Assembly: GCF_900120195.1 (NCBI RefSeq)
Contig: NZ_LT635539.1
Span: forward strand, 1,748,649-1,812,648
Origin: Blautia sp. Marseille-P3087
GTDB lineage: Bacteria > Bacillota > Clostridia > Lachnospirales > Lachnospiraceae
Direction of reading: 5' to 3'
DNA length: 64,000 bases
In this document: one piece after another, positions 1 to 9,077 of the stretch
Layout: each line of letters opens with the position of its first letter
Numbering within the stretch: the stretch's first letter is position 1
The notes under the pieces: generated by a model
Database searches by the model: none
Told to the model about the DNA's origin: nothing
The model's input: the letters and a program-made list of their open reading frames with translations, nothing else
Position numbers and translations under genes: made by a program

Positions 1-507
1 GATCGGGCCTACCGTATGCAGGACATAACGACACGGCAGATTATATGCGGCAGTGATCTTCGCCTGCCCTGTCGGTTCCTCATGCCCCTGTGCTTTCATC
101 ATCTGTGCACATTCATAGCGAAGCTGCGCACCTGCAAAGGTGTGGATGCAGTTGTCAATACATTTATGATTTGGCGCATAACATCCAGTCATTCCACTGT
201 TCGCCGCATTGACAATCGCGTCACAGCGAAGCGTAGTAATATCACCCTGCCAGAGATAGATTCCCTGCTCGACCGGAGTGAGATCATCAAGCTCTGTGAT
301 GCCTTTTTTCTCTGTCTCCTCTTTCAGATACTCATCCTGAATCTTCAGAAATTCTCTGCTGAGCATCTTCGGTGCACGTACATTGAGAAGTCCACGGAGC
401 AGATCTTTCTGCCCCTGCGAATCTTCCGGAATCAAATAATTACTATATTCTTTTTGCTCGTTTAATAACTCCTGGATCAGGTATCTTCTTCTCTCACTCT
501 GGTTCAT
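1..507 (-). CDS. Zn-type macrodomain protein-ADP-ribose hydrolase (partial, C-terminus off window)
   Basis: The reading frame starts at an ATG at 507 behind a GAGGTGAT ribosome-binding site and runs off the left edge after 169 codons. An N-terminal helical part of about 85 residues precedes a macrodomain with a GDIT motif, the A-I-V-N-A-A-N-S substrate-binding stretch and a Cys/His-rich loop (GCYAPNHKCIDNCIH). This is the layout of the zinc-containing macrodomain family that removes ADP-ribose from proteins. In some pathogens these enzymes sit beside a sirtuin; no sirtuin is visible here, but the downstream side is cut off. The gene follows cdd by 28 bp on the same strand, so it is probably the last visible gene of the nucleoside-salvage operon. 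A link to nicotinamide/ribose recycling is inference. Confidence 0.85.
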   Translation of the reverse strand, partial: MNQSERRRYLIQELLNEQKEYSNYLIPEDSQGQKDLLRGLLNVRAPKMLSREFLKIQDEYLKEETEKKGITELDDLTPVEQGIYLWQGDITTLRCDAIVNAANSGMTGCYAPNHKCIDNCIHTFAGAQLRYECAQMMKAQGHEEPTGQAKITAAYNLPCRYVLHTVGPI

Positions 508-535
508 AACATCACCTCTTTTATGCTATTATAAT

Positions 536-955
536 CTATGCCAGATTATCCGGTCCAAATCCAAGTGGAAAAAGTTCATTTAAGGTAAAGACATTATATT
601 GATCTTTGCTGACTGCCAGAATAATCTTAAATGTTTTCGGATCACAAAACTCCATCATTACCTGTCTGCACACACCACACGGTGCTGCATACTCTGTCAG
701 GATTCCATCCTTACCACCCACAATACAGATAGCTTCAAATTCTTTTATCCCTTCGCTGACTGCCTTAAAAAAAGCTGTTCTTTCAGCACAGTTTGTTGGC
801 GTATAAGCTGCATTTTCAATGTTGCACCCTGTATAATATGTTCCATTCTTTGCCAGAAGTGCCGCACCTACATGAAAATGTGAATACGGTGCATAAGAAT
901 AATCCAACTGCCTAATCGCCAGATCGATCATTTCTTCAATCTGTTTTTTATCCAT
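536..955 (-). CDS. cdd: Cytidine deaminase
   Basis: This 139-residue protein is the usual length for the homotetrameric cytidine deaminase that converts cytidine or deoxycytidine to uridine or deoxyuridine. The zinc site is complete: Cys56-Ala-Glu58 (C-A-E, with Glu58 the proton shuttle) and Pro-Cys93-Gly-Val-Cys96. The substrate-binding G-C-N-I-E-N-A stretch is present around residue 43-49. It lies 41 bp downstream of uridine phosphorylase, so cytidine can be deaminated and the uridine then phosphorolysed. It is a cytosolic pyrimidine salvage enzyme. Confidence 0.97.
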   Translation of the reverse strand: MDKKQIEEMIDLAIRQLDYSYAPYSHFHVGAALLAKNGTYYTGCNIENAAYTPTNCAERTAFFKAVSEGIKEFEAICIVGGKDGILTEYAAPCGVCRQVMMEFCDPKTFKIILAVSKDQYNVFTLNELFPLGFGPDNLA

Positions 956-996
956 AATTCTGCCTGCCTTTCTGATTCTCTCTGAACCATCAGGTT

Positions 997-1788
997 TTAT
1001 TTTCTTTTTTCCTGTTCTTTATCTGCACGAATGAGTTCACGGACTGCATCTACTGCAACTTTGATTGCTTTGTCCGTATCATGCACTACCGGGTTTTCCA
1101 GTCCTGATTTTTCTCTTTCCTGATTGGCAATCACAAGAAAGCAGGCTCCTGCACGCACCCTTAAGTAATTTGCCACAACAAACAGTGCCGCAGATTCCAT
1201 CTCAGAAGCAAGACAGCCAAGACGTTTCCATGCTTCCCATTTATTCATCAGTTCATAGCTGACCGGTTTTACTTCCGGTTCATGCTGGCCGTAAAATGAA
1301 TCTTTAGACTGTACTACTCCTGTATGAAATTCACAGTGTTCTCTCTTTGCACCTTCCACAAGCGCGTTGATCACTTCCAGATTTGCCACTGCCGGAAATT
1401 CAATCGGAGCATACTCCTTACTGGTACCTTCCATACGGATAGCGCCCGTTGCAACGACCACATCACCACTCTTTACTTCCGGCTGCATTCCGCCACAGGT
1501 CCCGATGCGGACAAAGGTGTCTGCTCCGCAGCGATAAAGCTCTTCCATTGCGATTGAAGCTGACGGGCCGCCGATACCGGTAGAAGTTACACTTACTTTT
1601 ACGCCGTCCAGTGTTCCTGTATAAGTTACATATTCTCTGTTGTCCGCTACAAAAACCGGATCCTCAAAATACTGCGCAATCTTTTTGCAGCGTTTCGGGT
1701 CTCCCGGCAAAATTACGTAACGGCCAACCTCACCCTGACCTACCTGAATATGATACTGTTTGCTTGCATCTTCAGAATAATTTTTCAT
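997..1788 (-). CDS. udp: Uridine phosphorylase family nucleoside phosphorylase
   Basis: This 263-residue protein belongs to the PNP/UDP family of trimeric/hexameric nucleoside phosphorylases, which split nucleosides with phosphate into base and ribose-1-phosphate. Family signatures are the LPGDP motif near residue 28, the R-I-G-T-C-G-G phosphate-site loop at 94-100, and the S-E-M-E-S-A ribose-binding motif at 195-200. The pairing with cdd favours uridine over purine nucleosides, but base specificity cannot be read with certainty. An AAGGAG site 9 nt upstream supports the ATG at 1788. A terminator-like hairpin at 1913-1944 separates it from the glycerate kinase gene, so it probably has its own promoter in 1789-1910. 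Confidence 0.9.
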   Translation of the reverse strand: MKNYSEDASKQYHIQVGQGEVGRYVILPGDPKRCKKIAQYFEDPVFVADNREYVTYTGTLDGVKVSVTSTGIGGPSASIAMEELYRCGADTFVRIGTCGGMQPEVKSGDVVVATGAIRMEGTSKEYAPIEFPAVANLEVINALVEGAKREHCEFHTGVVQSKDSFYGQHEPEVKPVSYELMNKWEAWKRLGCLASEMESAALFVVANYLRVRAGACFLVIANQEREKSGLENPVVHDTDKAIKVAVDAVRELIRADKEQEKRK

Positions 1789-1912
1789 GTTCGCTTTCTC
1801 CTTTTCCGGTTGATAAGAACAATCATTTAATCTATATTAAGTATAAATGCCATTGAAAGCTTTTTCAACCATCCATTTCTGCGCTGTGTTCCTATTTCCG
1901 CCTGCCGGAAAG

Positions 1913-1944
1913 AAAAAAAGCTGTACGATTTTCTCTCGTACAGC
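1913..1944 (-). terminator. Rho-independent terminator after glycerate kinase
   Basis: A perfect 9-bp stem (GCTGTACGA paired with TCGTACAGC, 1920-1928 and 1936-1944) with a 7-nt loop is followed on the minus strand by seven T residues. It lies 31 bp beyond the stop of the glycerate kinase gene. Confidence 0.9.
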
Positions 1945-1974
1945 ATTCTTTCTTATAAAACCATATGTTATTCT

Positions 1975-3114
1975 TTATGCAAGTCTGCTTCCTGCGCGCA
2001 GCATACGGAACATTCTTCTTGCTGCGCAAAGGTAAAGTTCCTCCGCATTTTCCAGTGCCTCGGGAAGTGTCATCACTCCGTTGATCGTTGTGATCATCGA
2101 TTCAATTCCATAATCGAAAATGTCTTCAGCACCTTTTCCCATGCTGCCTACGATTGCCACTGCCGGAATGTTATGTGCCTTGCAGTGCATGCCGACGCCC
2201 TGCATGACTTTGCCGAATACAGACTGCCAGTCGGTCGCACCCTCACCGGTGACAACTATATCAACGCCTTCCAGACGTTTGTCAAAATCAACCAGATCAA
2301 GTACTGTTTCAATTCCTGATTTCAACGTTCCCTTCAGGAAAACCATCAGTGCTGCTCCAAGTCCGCCTGCTGCTCCGGCACCTTCTATCTGGTCCATATC
2401 GACACCAAACTGTGCTTTCAGGATATCACGATAGTTCTGCATTCCTTTTTCCAGCTCATCTTGAATCTCAGGTGTTGCACCTTTTTGTTTTCCGAATGTA
2501 TAAGTCGCACCGTCTTTTCCGCACAGAGGATTGGTCACGTCACACATTACCGTGAAATTGCATTCTTTTACAAGCGGATTCATATCGGATACATCAATCT
2601 TGCGGATTTTGATCAGATCTTCGCCACAACCTTTCAGCTCTTCCCCGTTTTCATCAAGGAAACGTACACCCAGTGCGCGGATGCAGCCGATTCCGCCATC
2701 GTTTGTTGCAGAACCGCCGATTGCTATGGAAATATCACGGAAGCCTTTATTTAAAGCGTCCAGGATCATTTCGCCGGTTCCATAGGAAGTTGTATATCGT
2801 GGATCTCTTTTTTCATCCGGCACCAGTGGAAGTCCGGATGCTGCTGCCATTTCCATGACTGCTCTTTTTGCATCCAGCATTCCGTAACTGCAGGTAAGTT
2901 CTTCCCACAATGGTCCATGCACTTTCAGTGAATTGCTTTTGCCGTTTACTGCCGAAAGAACTGCATCTGTCGTACCTTCTCCGCCATCCGCAACTTCTAT
3001 GCTGTCACATATGCAGTCCGGAAAAATCTCCCGGGCTGCACATGTGAGTAATTCTGCTGTTTTCGGAGAAGACAGGGTTCCTTTAAAAGAATCTGACGCA
3101 AATAAAAATTTCAT
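1975..3114 (-). CDS. Glycerate kinase (GarK/GlxK family)
   Basis: This 379-residue protein matches the length and fold of family-1 glycerate kinases, which phosphorylate D-glycerate and feed it into lower glycolysis. It begins M-K-F-L-F-A-S-D-S-F-K-G-T, the conserved N-terminus with its catalytic-site DSFKGT stretch. It also has G-G-S-A-T-N-D-G-G and the V-T-G-E-G-A-T-D motif near residue 290, both typical of the family. The ATG at 3114 is preferred to a longer version because a GAGAGGAG ribosome-binding site sits 7 nt upstream. The gene is followed by its own terminator, so it may be monocistronic or co-transcribed with the upstream EEP-fold gene 30 bp away. No glycerate dehydrogenase is nearby. 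Confidence 0.92.
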   Translation of the reverse strand: MKFLFASDSFKGTLSSPKTAELLTCAAREIFPDCICDSIEVADGGEGTTDAVLSAVNGKSNSLKVHGPLWEELTCSYGMLDAKRAVMEMAAASGLPLVPDEKRDPRYTTSYGTGEMILDALNKGFRDISIAIGGSATNDGGIGCIRALGVRFLDENGEELKGCGEDLIKIRKIDVSDMNPLVKECNFTVMCDVTNPLCGKDGATYTFGKQKGATPEIQDELEKGMQNYRDILKAQFGVDMDQIEGAGAAGGLGAALMVFLKGTLKSGIETVLDLVDFDKRLEGVDIVVTGEGATDWQSVFGKVMQGVGMHCKAHNIPAVAIVGSMGKGAEDIFDYGIESMITTINGVMTLPEALENAEELYLCAARRMFRMLRAGSRLA

Positions 3115-3144
3115 TGGATGTCTCCTCTCACATGTCATGTCACC

Positions 3145-4230
3145 TTACTTTAATTTAAACTGTACATACACCGGATCATGGTCTGAGTAAGAATAACCGG
3201 TATTGATATTTTCATATTTCAGACATTCAATATTGTCAGAAACAATAAATCCATCCAGTGTAACTGTATATGTCTCGCCCGGAATATATTCCATATCTGC
3301 ATTACGTGCACTGTCCCACAGGGAAGCACACTCTTCATCACTCAACTGGTCAATACAGAAAGAAAAATGATCCGGAAGTTCTGCTCTCGGGAACGGATAT
3401 GCCCATGATTCTCTCTCTGCGGAATCGTCCTCAGCAGCCTTCAGATCATGGTTAAAATCACCTCCGCAAAGTACATAATTGCCTGCATCGTATTCTTTCT
3501 TCATATCTGCCGTAAGCATCTGGATCTGGCCTTCCCGGATCTCGTCACTGTTTCCATAAGCGGACATATGAAGTTCAAAAATCACCAGTTCTTTTCCATT
3601 ATCGACCGGAACGCGTGAAATACTATAGCAGCGGTCCAGATCAAAAAACTTACTGAAAGAAGTGGATACCGGAAAACTTCTTCTCAGAGAATCCGTCACC
3701 GGATATCTGGAAAACAGCGCAAGCCCGGATTTACTGCTGCCATGCGGCTGTGTAAATGGATAAAACAGAAATGCAGAATCATAATTCTGTGCAAATACGC
3801 AGTCATAATCTGACATACAGTCTTTCAGAATAGAATATTCATTCACATGATAGCTTCTTGTAGAATCCAGATCTACTTCTTCGATCAATGCAAAATCCGG
3901 ATCATAGGATGTCACCAGTTCTCCAGCTCCCTGAACTGTCTCAAGAACGCTGTCTTTACTCTTTGCCCAGGAAGACTTCCCGCCATCCATAAAGAAGCTG
4001 AAGTCCGGAGTATATGCTCCAAAACCAATGTTGTATGTAAGCGCAGAATACTCTTTGCCTGTTGTAAGCTTCGCATCTGCCTGCTCTACGCGGGACTCCA
4101 CCTCAAGGGGCAGATTGTCTTCGATTCGATAATAGCTCGCATAAAGATAAATAAGATATGCAAGAAGTGCAATTACAAGAATGCCAATGGTGATACCAAT
4201 GATCTTAAAAAATTTTTTTATCCTTTTCAT
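3145..4230 (-). CDS. Membrane-anchored endonuclease/exonuclease/phosphatase (EEP) fold protein
   Basis: A basic start (MKRIKKFFK) is followed by one transmembrane helix at about residues 11-34, so the catalytic domain should face outward. The domain has EEP landmarks: T-Y-N-I-G-F near the start, I-E-E-V-D-L (catalytic Glu), F-E-L-H-M-S, C-G-G-D-F-N-H-D (Asp/Asn pair) and a terminal Y-S-D-H-D-P. The superfamily includes nucleases and phosphodiesterases such as sphingomyelinase-like enzymes, so the substrate cannot be fixed by motif. The ATG at 4230 is chosen over an in-frame TTG seven codons earlier. The protein is about 361 residues. Its neighbours do not suggest a substrate. Confidence 0.85.
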   Translation of the reverse strand: MKRIKKFFKIIGITIGILVIALLAYLIYLYASYYRIEDNLPLEVESRVEQADAKLTTGKEYSALTYNIGFGAYTPDFSFFMDGGKSSWAKSKDSVLETVQGAGELVTSYDPDFALIEEVDLDSTRSYHVNEYSILKDCMSDYDCVFAQNYDSAFLFYPFTQPHGSSKSGLALFSRYPVTDSLRRSFPVSTSFSKFFDLDRCYSISRVPVDNGKELVIFELHMSAYGNSDEIREGQIQMLTADMKKEYDAGNYVLCGGDFNHDLKAAEDDSAERESWAYPFPRAELPDHFSFCIDQLSDEECASLWDSARNADMEYIPGETYTVTLDGFIVSDNIECLKYENINTGYSYSDHDPVYVQFKLK

Positions 4231-4310
4231 AGTTTTACCTTTTCTATGCAATAATATTGATTATATATCTAATATTATCACACGAAAAGGTAAAACACTA
4301 TCAGAATCAT

Positions 4311-5792
4311 TTATTTTGTAAGAGCTTTTTCTACTGCCTGTCTCCAGCCATTTATTTTTCTTTCCCGCTCAGTCTCATTCATCCGGGCTTTGTACTCTGT
4401 TCTGTTTACATTTTCAAATAAACTCTTCTGATCATATATTCCCATTGCAATTCCTGCGGCATATGCAGCCCCTATTCCGGACAGTTCTTCTGCATCCGGT
4501 ACCCTGACTGGAATATTAAGAATATCACTCTGAAATTGCATCAGGAAATGATTTCTTGTCGGTCCTCCATCCACCCTGATCTCTGCAATCTCAAGTCCTG
4601 CCGTTCTTTTCATAATTTCAACAATATCACTGATCTGGTAAGCGATGGATTCCAGTGCTGCCTTTACCATTTCATTTTTTCCGGTTGTTCTGCTCATTCC
4701 ACTTATGACAGCTCTAGCATCTGAATCCCAGTAAGGAGCACCCAATCCCGAAAATGCAGGTACCAAATAAGTTTCATCTTCTAAATTTGCTGCTTTTGCA
4801 AGTTCTTCTGTTTCCCCGGCTGAATCAATTAATTTCAAGTCATTTTTCAGCCAGCTGATCACTGCACCTGTATAATTGATATTTCCTTCCAAAACATAAT
4901 TCACTTTTCCACCGATTTTATAAGCAAGTGAAGTTACAATTCCTTCATCCGAAAGCACCGGTTTTTCACCGATATTCATCATAATTGATGAGCCGGTTCC
5001 GTAAGTTGCCTTTATCATTCCAGGCTCTGTGCATCCCTGTCCAAACAGAGCGCCGTGCGAATCGCCCAGCATTCCATGAATCGGAATCGGATGGTCCAAA
5101 TATCCATCCAAATCCGTCATTCCGAACAGCTCGTCTGATCCACACACTTTTGGCAGACACTGTCTGTTCACTCCGAACCACTGACATAATTCATTATCCC
5201 AGCAGAGATCTGTGATATTAAAAAGTTGTGTTCGGGATGCATTAGAATAATCTGTCTTAAACGCATGTTCTTTCGTCAGCTTATATACAAGCCAGCTGTC
5301 CATGGTTCCTATGCAGAGCTTTCCTGCTTCATTTTTTTCTCCGGCTCCTTCTACATTCTGAAGAATCCATGCAATTTTTGCCGCTGAAAAATATGGTGAA
5401 AGACGTAACCCTGTTTTCTGTCGGATTTTTTCAGCATATCCTTTTTCTTCAAGCCGTCTGCATATCTGCTCACCTCTTGCACATTGCCATACGACTGCAT
5501 TATATATCGGTCTGCCGCTTTCTCTGTCCCATACCATCGCTGTTTCTCTCTGGTTACTGATACCGATTCCTCTGATCTGTTCCTTACTGATACCATTTTT
5601 TTTCACAAGATCTTTGACAACATGAATTGTATTTTTCAGAATTTCTTCCGGATCATGCTCAACCCAGCCTCTCTCGTCTATAATCTGTCTATGTGGCAGA
5701 TCTGTTCTTGAAATCAGATTTCCTTTATCATCAAATAATAATGCTTTCGTACCTTGTGTACTCTGGTCTATACCAAGAATATAATTTTCCAT
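4311..5792 (-). CDS. FGGY-family carbohydrate kinase (glycerol-kinase-like)
   Basis: A 493-residue kinase with the GIDQSTQGTKALLFD nucleotide-binding start, W-Q-C-A-R, the S-N-A-S-R-T-Q-L-F-N stretch, and the A-T-Y-G-T-G-S-S and V-D-G-G-P-T-R-N family motifs. Overall it resembles glycerol kinase rather than xylulokinase. Its place as the last gene of a sugar/polyol operon, 11 bp after a split transketolase, suggests it phosphorylates the ketose made by the SDR enzyme and hands the product to transketolase. Glycerol kinase proper is the main alternative. The ATG at 5792 has a GGAGG site 5 nt upstream; a GTG directly before it is less likely. Confidence 0.85.
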   Translation of the reverse strand: MENYILGIDQSTQGTKALLFDDKGNLISRTDLPHRQIIDERGWVEHDPEEILKNTIHVVKDLVKKNGISKEQIRGIGISNQRETAMVWDRESGRPIYNAVVWQCARGEQICRRLEEKGYAEKIRQKTGLRLSPYFSAAKIAWILQNVEGAGEKNEAGKLCIGTMDSWLVYKLTKEHAFKTDYSNASRTQLFNITDLCWDNELCQWFGVNRQCLPKVCGSDELFGMTDLDGYLDHPIPIHGMLGDSHGALFGQGCTEPGMIKATYGTGSSIMMNIGEKPVLSDEGIVTSLAYKIGGKVNYVLEGNINYTGAVISWLKNDLKLIDSAGETEELAKAANLEDETYLVPAFSGLGAPYWDSDARAVISGMSRTTGKNEMVKAALESIAYQISDIVEIMKRTAGLEIAEIRVDGGPTRNHFLMQFQSDILNIPVRVPDAEELSGIGAAYAAGIAMGIYDQKSLFENVNRTEYKARMNETERERKINGWRQAVEKALTK

Positions 5793-5803
5793 CACTTCCT
5801 CCG

Positions 5804-6748
5804 TTATTTTCTCAGTACTTCCTCTACTGTCTTTTCAATTCCTTCTGCATTCAGACCATAGTAGTCAAAAACTTCTCTGGATGTTCCGGTGATAACAGGT
5901 GCATCCGGTAATGCCATGTTGATAACCCGCTTCGGGCATTCTGCCGCAACTACCTGGCTTACCATGGATCCCAGCCCTCCAAACGGAGAATGTTCTTCGA
6001 CCGTAACAACAGCTTTGGCTTTTGCTGCATATTTTATAATTGCTTCTTTATCTAATGGTTTTACACAATACATATCAAGAACTATAATTTTGATACCTTT
6101 TTCATTTAAAGTTTTTGCTGCATCCACACATGGTTTCACCATCTCACCACATGCAACCAGAAGTATTTCACACTCCTCCGGATTTTCTCCGATTACTCCG
6201 GCTTTGTTCATCTGGAAATTAACATTTCCCTCTTCATAAACATCTTCAACAGCATTTCGTCCAACTCTGATGTATGCTGGTTCTTCATCCTCCAGTAATG
6301 CTTCCATAAGACATTTTGTCTGGTGACGGTCACTCGGAAGATAAACACGGATATTCGGAATTGCAGAAATAGCAGCTATATCCTGTGCAGAGTGATGGCT
6401 CATTCCTAAAGCACCATAACTGATTCCACCGCTGATTCCGATCAGTTTGACATTTGTTCTGGAATAAGCACAGTCAACCTTAATCTGTTCGTAACTTCTT
6501 GTTGACAGGAAGGAAGCCGGAGATGCACAAAATACTTTTTTTCCACATTTTGCAAGCCCTGCAGACATTCCTACTAAATCCTGTTCCGCAATTCCCGCTT
6601 CCACAAACTGTTCCGGATATCCCTGTGCAAATGGTGTCAATGACGCGCTACCTCTGGAATCACTGCAAAGTACTACGATATCTTTGTCTGTTTTTGCTCT
6701 TTCCATCAGAGTCTCACAGATTACCTGTCTGTTTGCGATTTTATTCAT
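5804..6748 (-). CDS. Transketolase, C-terminal subunit (pyrimidine-binding and C-terminal domains)
   Basis: This protein of about 314 residues carries the pyrimidine-binding domain and C-terminal domain of a split transketolase. The catalytic Glu lies in V-E-A-G-I-A-E-Q-D-L, and the C-terminal part has the V-V-T-V-E-E-H-S stretch. The ATG at 6748 is preceded by AAGGAGG and overlaps the stop of the N-terminal subunit gene by 8 bp, so the two subunits should be translationally coupled. Split transketolases act as heterodimeric pairs that move two-carbon ketol units. In characterised catabolic operons such pairs can be dedicated to one sugar phosphate, for example apulose-4-phosphate. Which substrate is used here is inference. 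Confidence 0.93.
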   Translation of the reverse strand: MNKIANRQVICETLMERAKTDKDIVVLCSDSRGSASLTPFAQGYPEQFVEAGIAEQDLVGMSAGLAKCGKKVFCASPASFLSTRSYEQIKVDCAYSRTNVKLIGISGGISYGALGMSHHSAQDIAAISAIPNIRVYLPSDRHQTKCLMEALLEDEEPAYIRVGRNAVEDVYEEGNVNFQMNKAGVIGENPEECEILLVACGEMVKPCVDAAKTLNEKGIKIIVLDMYCVKPLDKEAIIKYAAKAKAVVTVEEHSPFGGLGSMVSQVVAAECPKRVINMALPDAPVITGTSREVFDYYGLNAEGIEKTVEEVLRK

Positions 6749-7571
6749 TAAGCGCCGCCTCCTTTTTTGAATCAAAATCTCTGAAAATCTGCTCTGCTTC
6801 TTCTGCTGTCGGTACCTTATGGTGCCAGTTTGCTTTATCTTCCATAACCGGAGATCCATAGCCTTTTATAGTATTTGCAATTATGATCGTCGGTTTTCCT
6901 TTCACTGTTTTTGCTTCCTCAAAAGCTCTGTGAAGTTCATCCAAATCATTGCCATCAACGCTAATTGCGTGCCATCCGAAATCCGTCCATTTTGCGACCA
7001 GATCCCGATGTGCCATGACATCCTCCGTGCTTCCTGAAATCTGAAGTCGATTTCTGTCAATTACAGCACAGAGATTGTCCAGTTTGTACATAGAGCCGCT
7101 CATTGCGCCTTCCCATACACTTCCTTCTGCAACTTCGCCATCGCCCATGACCGTATAAACTCTGTAATCTTTATTACTCATTTTTCCTGCCAATGCCATG
7201 CCGACTGCTACAGGAAGACCATGTCCAAGAGATCCTGAATTCATTTCAATTCCCGGAATTTTATTATTAGGATGACCTATATATTGAGAACCGAATTTGG
7301 AATAAGTCTTTATGATTTCTTCTATATCAAGAAATCCTCTTGCTGCAAGTACTGCATAGAGTGCTTCTACGCAATGCCCCTTGCTCATAACAAACAGATC
7401 CCTGTCCGGACTTTCTACTGTTTCCGGTGTAATATTCATCTGACGGAAATACAGCTCTACCAGAATTTCCATCACACTCATATCACCTCCGATATGCCCT
7501 GCCTTCCCTTCCATGATCATTTTCACGACATCTTTTCGAAGTTCGAATGCCTTTGCTTTTAAATTCTCCAT
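6741..7571 (-). CDS. Transketolase, N-terminal subunit (thiamine diphosphate-binding)
   Basis: A 276-residue protein with the transketolase N-terminal domain: G-H-I-G-G-D near residue 26, G-S-L-G-H-G-L-P, and the thiamine diphosphate motif G-D-G-E-V-A-E-G ending in N-R-L-Q-I-S. It pairs with the overlapping downstream gene for the C-terminal half. This split form is common in Clostridia and archaea, where it does not by itself prove a special substrate. The operon context, with a kinase and an ABC importer, points to a dedicated catabolic role. Confidence 0.93.
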   Translation of the reverse strand: MENLKAKAFELRKDVVKMIMEGKAGHIGGDMSVMEILVELYFRQMNITPETVESPDRDLFVMSKGHCVEALYAVLAARGFLDIEEIIKTYSKFGSQYIGHPNNKIPGIEMNSGSLGHGLPVAVGMALAGKMSNKDYRVYTVMGDGEVAEGSVWEGAMSGSMYKLDNLCAVIDRNRLQISGSTEDVMAHRDLVAKWTDFGWHAISVDGNDLDELHRAFEEAKTVKGKPTIIIANTIKGYGSPVMEDKANWHHKVPTAEEAEQIFRDFDSKKEAALNE

Positions 7572-7632
7572 ATAAGCTCCTTTCCTGCCTGCACAGTCCA
7601 GACAATTTTATTCTTCTCTCCTGTGACTGCTG

Positions 7633-9057
7633 TTAAAAAATTTCTCTTGCCTTTCTCTGTGCATATTCCATGCACATTCCTCTGTCTTCTTCCAGAATCA
7701 GACCTTTTTCTATGCACTGGCTTAAGTTCTCCTGAAACTTTTTCATATACCCCACGTAAGATCCATATAAAGAAACTGCTTTTTCTCTTGTATAATTTTC
7801 TTCGTATCCAAACAGTGTACACGCAAATGCAAAATCCGGTTTCATGGATGTACTCACCGGATGATAGATACAAAGTGGAACTTCTACAAACGGAAGTCTG
7901 TAACCACCAACGGCATTTCCTGTTTCATCTGTTACGTTTACCCCATCTTTTACTTCGATTTTCTCTGTAGTAAATGGCTGTTTTCCATCCCTTACCCAGT
8001 CATAAAGATGCTGCAGGGCTGCCTGAAATGCAGCTTCATAAGGAAATCCGTTTGGATGTACTTCTTTTCCCGGATAATTCGGAATAATTCCACACAGCAT
8101 CACGTCGCGGTCATCAAGATAATAATCGATCATTGTCGATTTACTGTCATGTGTTGCCCCGGCAACATCGTAAATGCAGTATTTCATATCATCTATAAAA
8201 CTATTTTCACCTCTGGCTTCACTGTTTGCCCATAATGAATTTTCACTTTCTGTATGCATTTCAATAAACGGCTCGGTCATTTTTTTCAGTTTTCTGGATT
8301 GAGTTAAAGCAGTTCGTCCATAACTCTGGTTCAGATCCGGCATGCATGAACTTGCACTTCCTGCTGAAAAATACCCGTCAAAATATGGTCTGTCCAGTTC
8401 TTCTGCATATGCAAAATCATTTACAAAACGAATCATATAAGCCCCTGACTGCGACCATCCCGCCAGATACTGATAATACGGGCTGTAATCTCCGATCAGC
8501 GGATTATCCTCTTCTCTGAGAAGTTTTGCCAAATCAGTAAGCATGTCCCAAAAAAGTCCGTCTTCTGTCTCCGGATTTGATGCACCTTCCATATTTCCCA
8601 GATCCTGCTGTGGAAGTGCATTTGAACTCTCTGGTCTTGGATTCTTCCAGCTCAGTTCACAGTATCTTTTTTCATCCAATTTCAGCATTGCCGGAATTAC
8701 ATTTGGTTTACTGGTGATTCCAATATAAATATCACCATTTCGCATCATATGTCTGTATGTAAGTGTCCAACATCTGTCAAAATCTATAAAACTTGTTGAA
8801 TTCAGAATTTCTACAACAACATTTCCGCTGAACGCGGCCTTACTCTCAGGTTTTCTTACCAGTATGCGATTTACATACGGACAGTCTTCCACTGCAACCG
8901 CACACCTGCCATCCTGCCATTCATAAATATTTGATGTTCCATGGATAAAATATTCTTCTTCAACATATCCATTTTCATCAAATCTACATTTTTTATATGC
9001 CGTTGCAAAAGGATGGGATGTACCTGTAATCTCTTTCTTTACTATTTTCTGTATCAT
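7633..9057 (-). CDS. Alpha/beta hydrolase domain protein, putative esterase
   Basis: A 474-residue soluble protein with no signal peptide. The nucleophile elbow G-W-S-Q-S-G lies near residue 200 and matches G-x-S-x-G; a possible catalytic His is in G-A-T-H-D-S further on. The length and the S-G-N-V-V-V-E-I-L-N strand resemble the large alpha/beta hydrolase domain family sometimes called Abhydrolase_10; this assignment is by resemblance. It sits between the permease gene and the split transketolase genes in the LacI-controlled operon. An intracellular esterase here could free the imported polyol or sugar from an acyl or aromatic ester before oxidation. That role is inference. Confidence 0.7.
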   Translation of the reverse strand: MIQKIVKKEITGTSHPFATAYKKCRFDENGYVEEEYFIHGTSNIYEWQDGRCAVAVEDCPYVNRILVRKPESKAAFSGNVVVEILNSTSFIDFDRCWTLTYRHMMRNGDIYIGITSKPNVIPAMLKLDEKRYCELSWKNPRPESSNALPQQDLGNMEGASNPETEDGLFWDMLTDLAKLLREEDNPLIGDYSPYYQYLAGWSQSGAYMIRFVNDFAYAEELDRPYFDGYFSAGSASSCMPDLNQSYGRTALTQSRKLKKMTEPFIEMHTESENSLWANSEARGENSFIDDMKYCIYDVAGATHDSKSTMIDYYLDDRDVMLCGIIPNYPGKEVHPNGFPYEAAFQAALQHLYDWVRDGKQPFTTEKIEVKDGVNVTDETGNAVGGYRLPFVEVPLCIYHPVSTSMKPDFAFACTLFGYEENYTREKAVSLYGSYVGYMKKFQENLSQCIEKGLILEEDRGMCMEYAQRKAREIF

Positions 9058-9077
9058 AGCATCCTCCTTTTACGAAC

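Noticed and set aside
16..465. Plus-strand open frame over the macrodomain gene
   Set aside because: It lies on the antisense strand of a clear macrodomain gene with a start and ribosome-binding site, and its translation has no recognisable pattern.
7559..7873. 104-codon minus frame at the end of the alpha/beta hydrolase gene
   Set aside because: It overlaps the hydrolase in another frame and has no ribosome-binding site.
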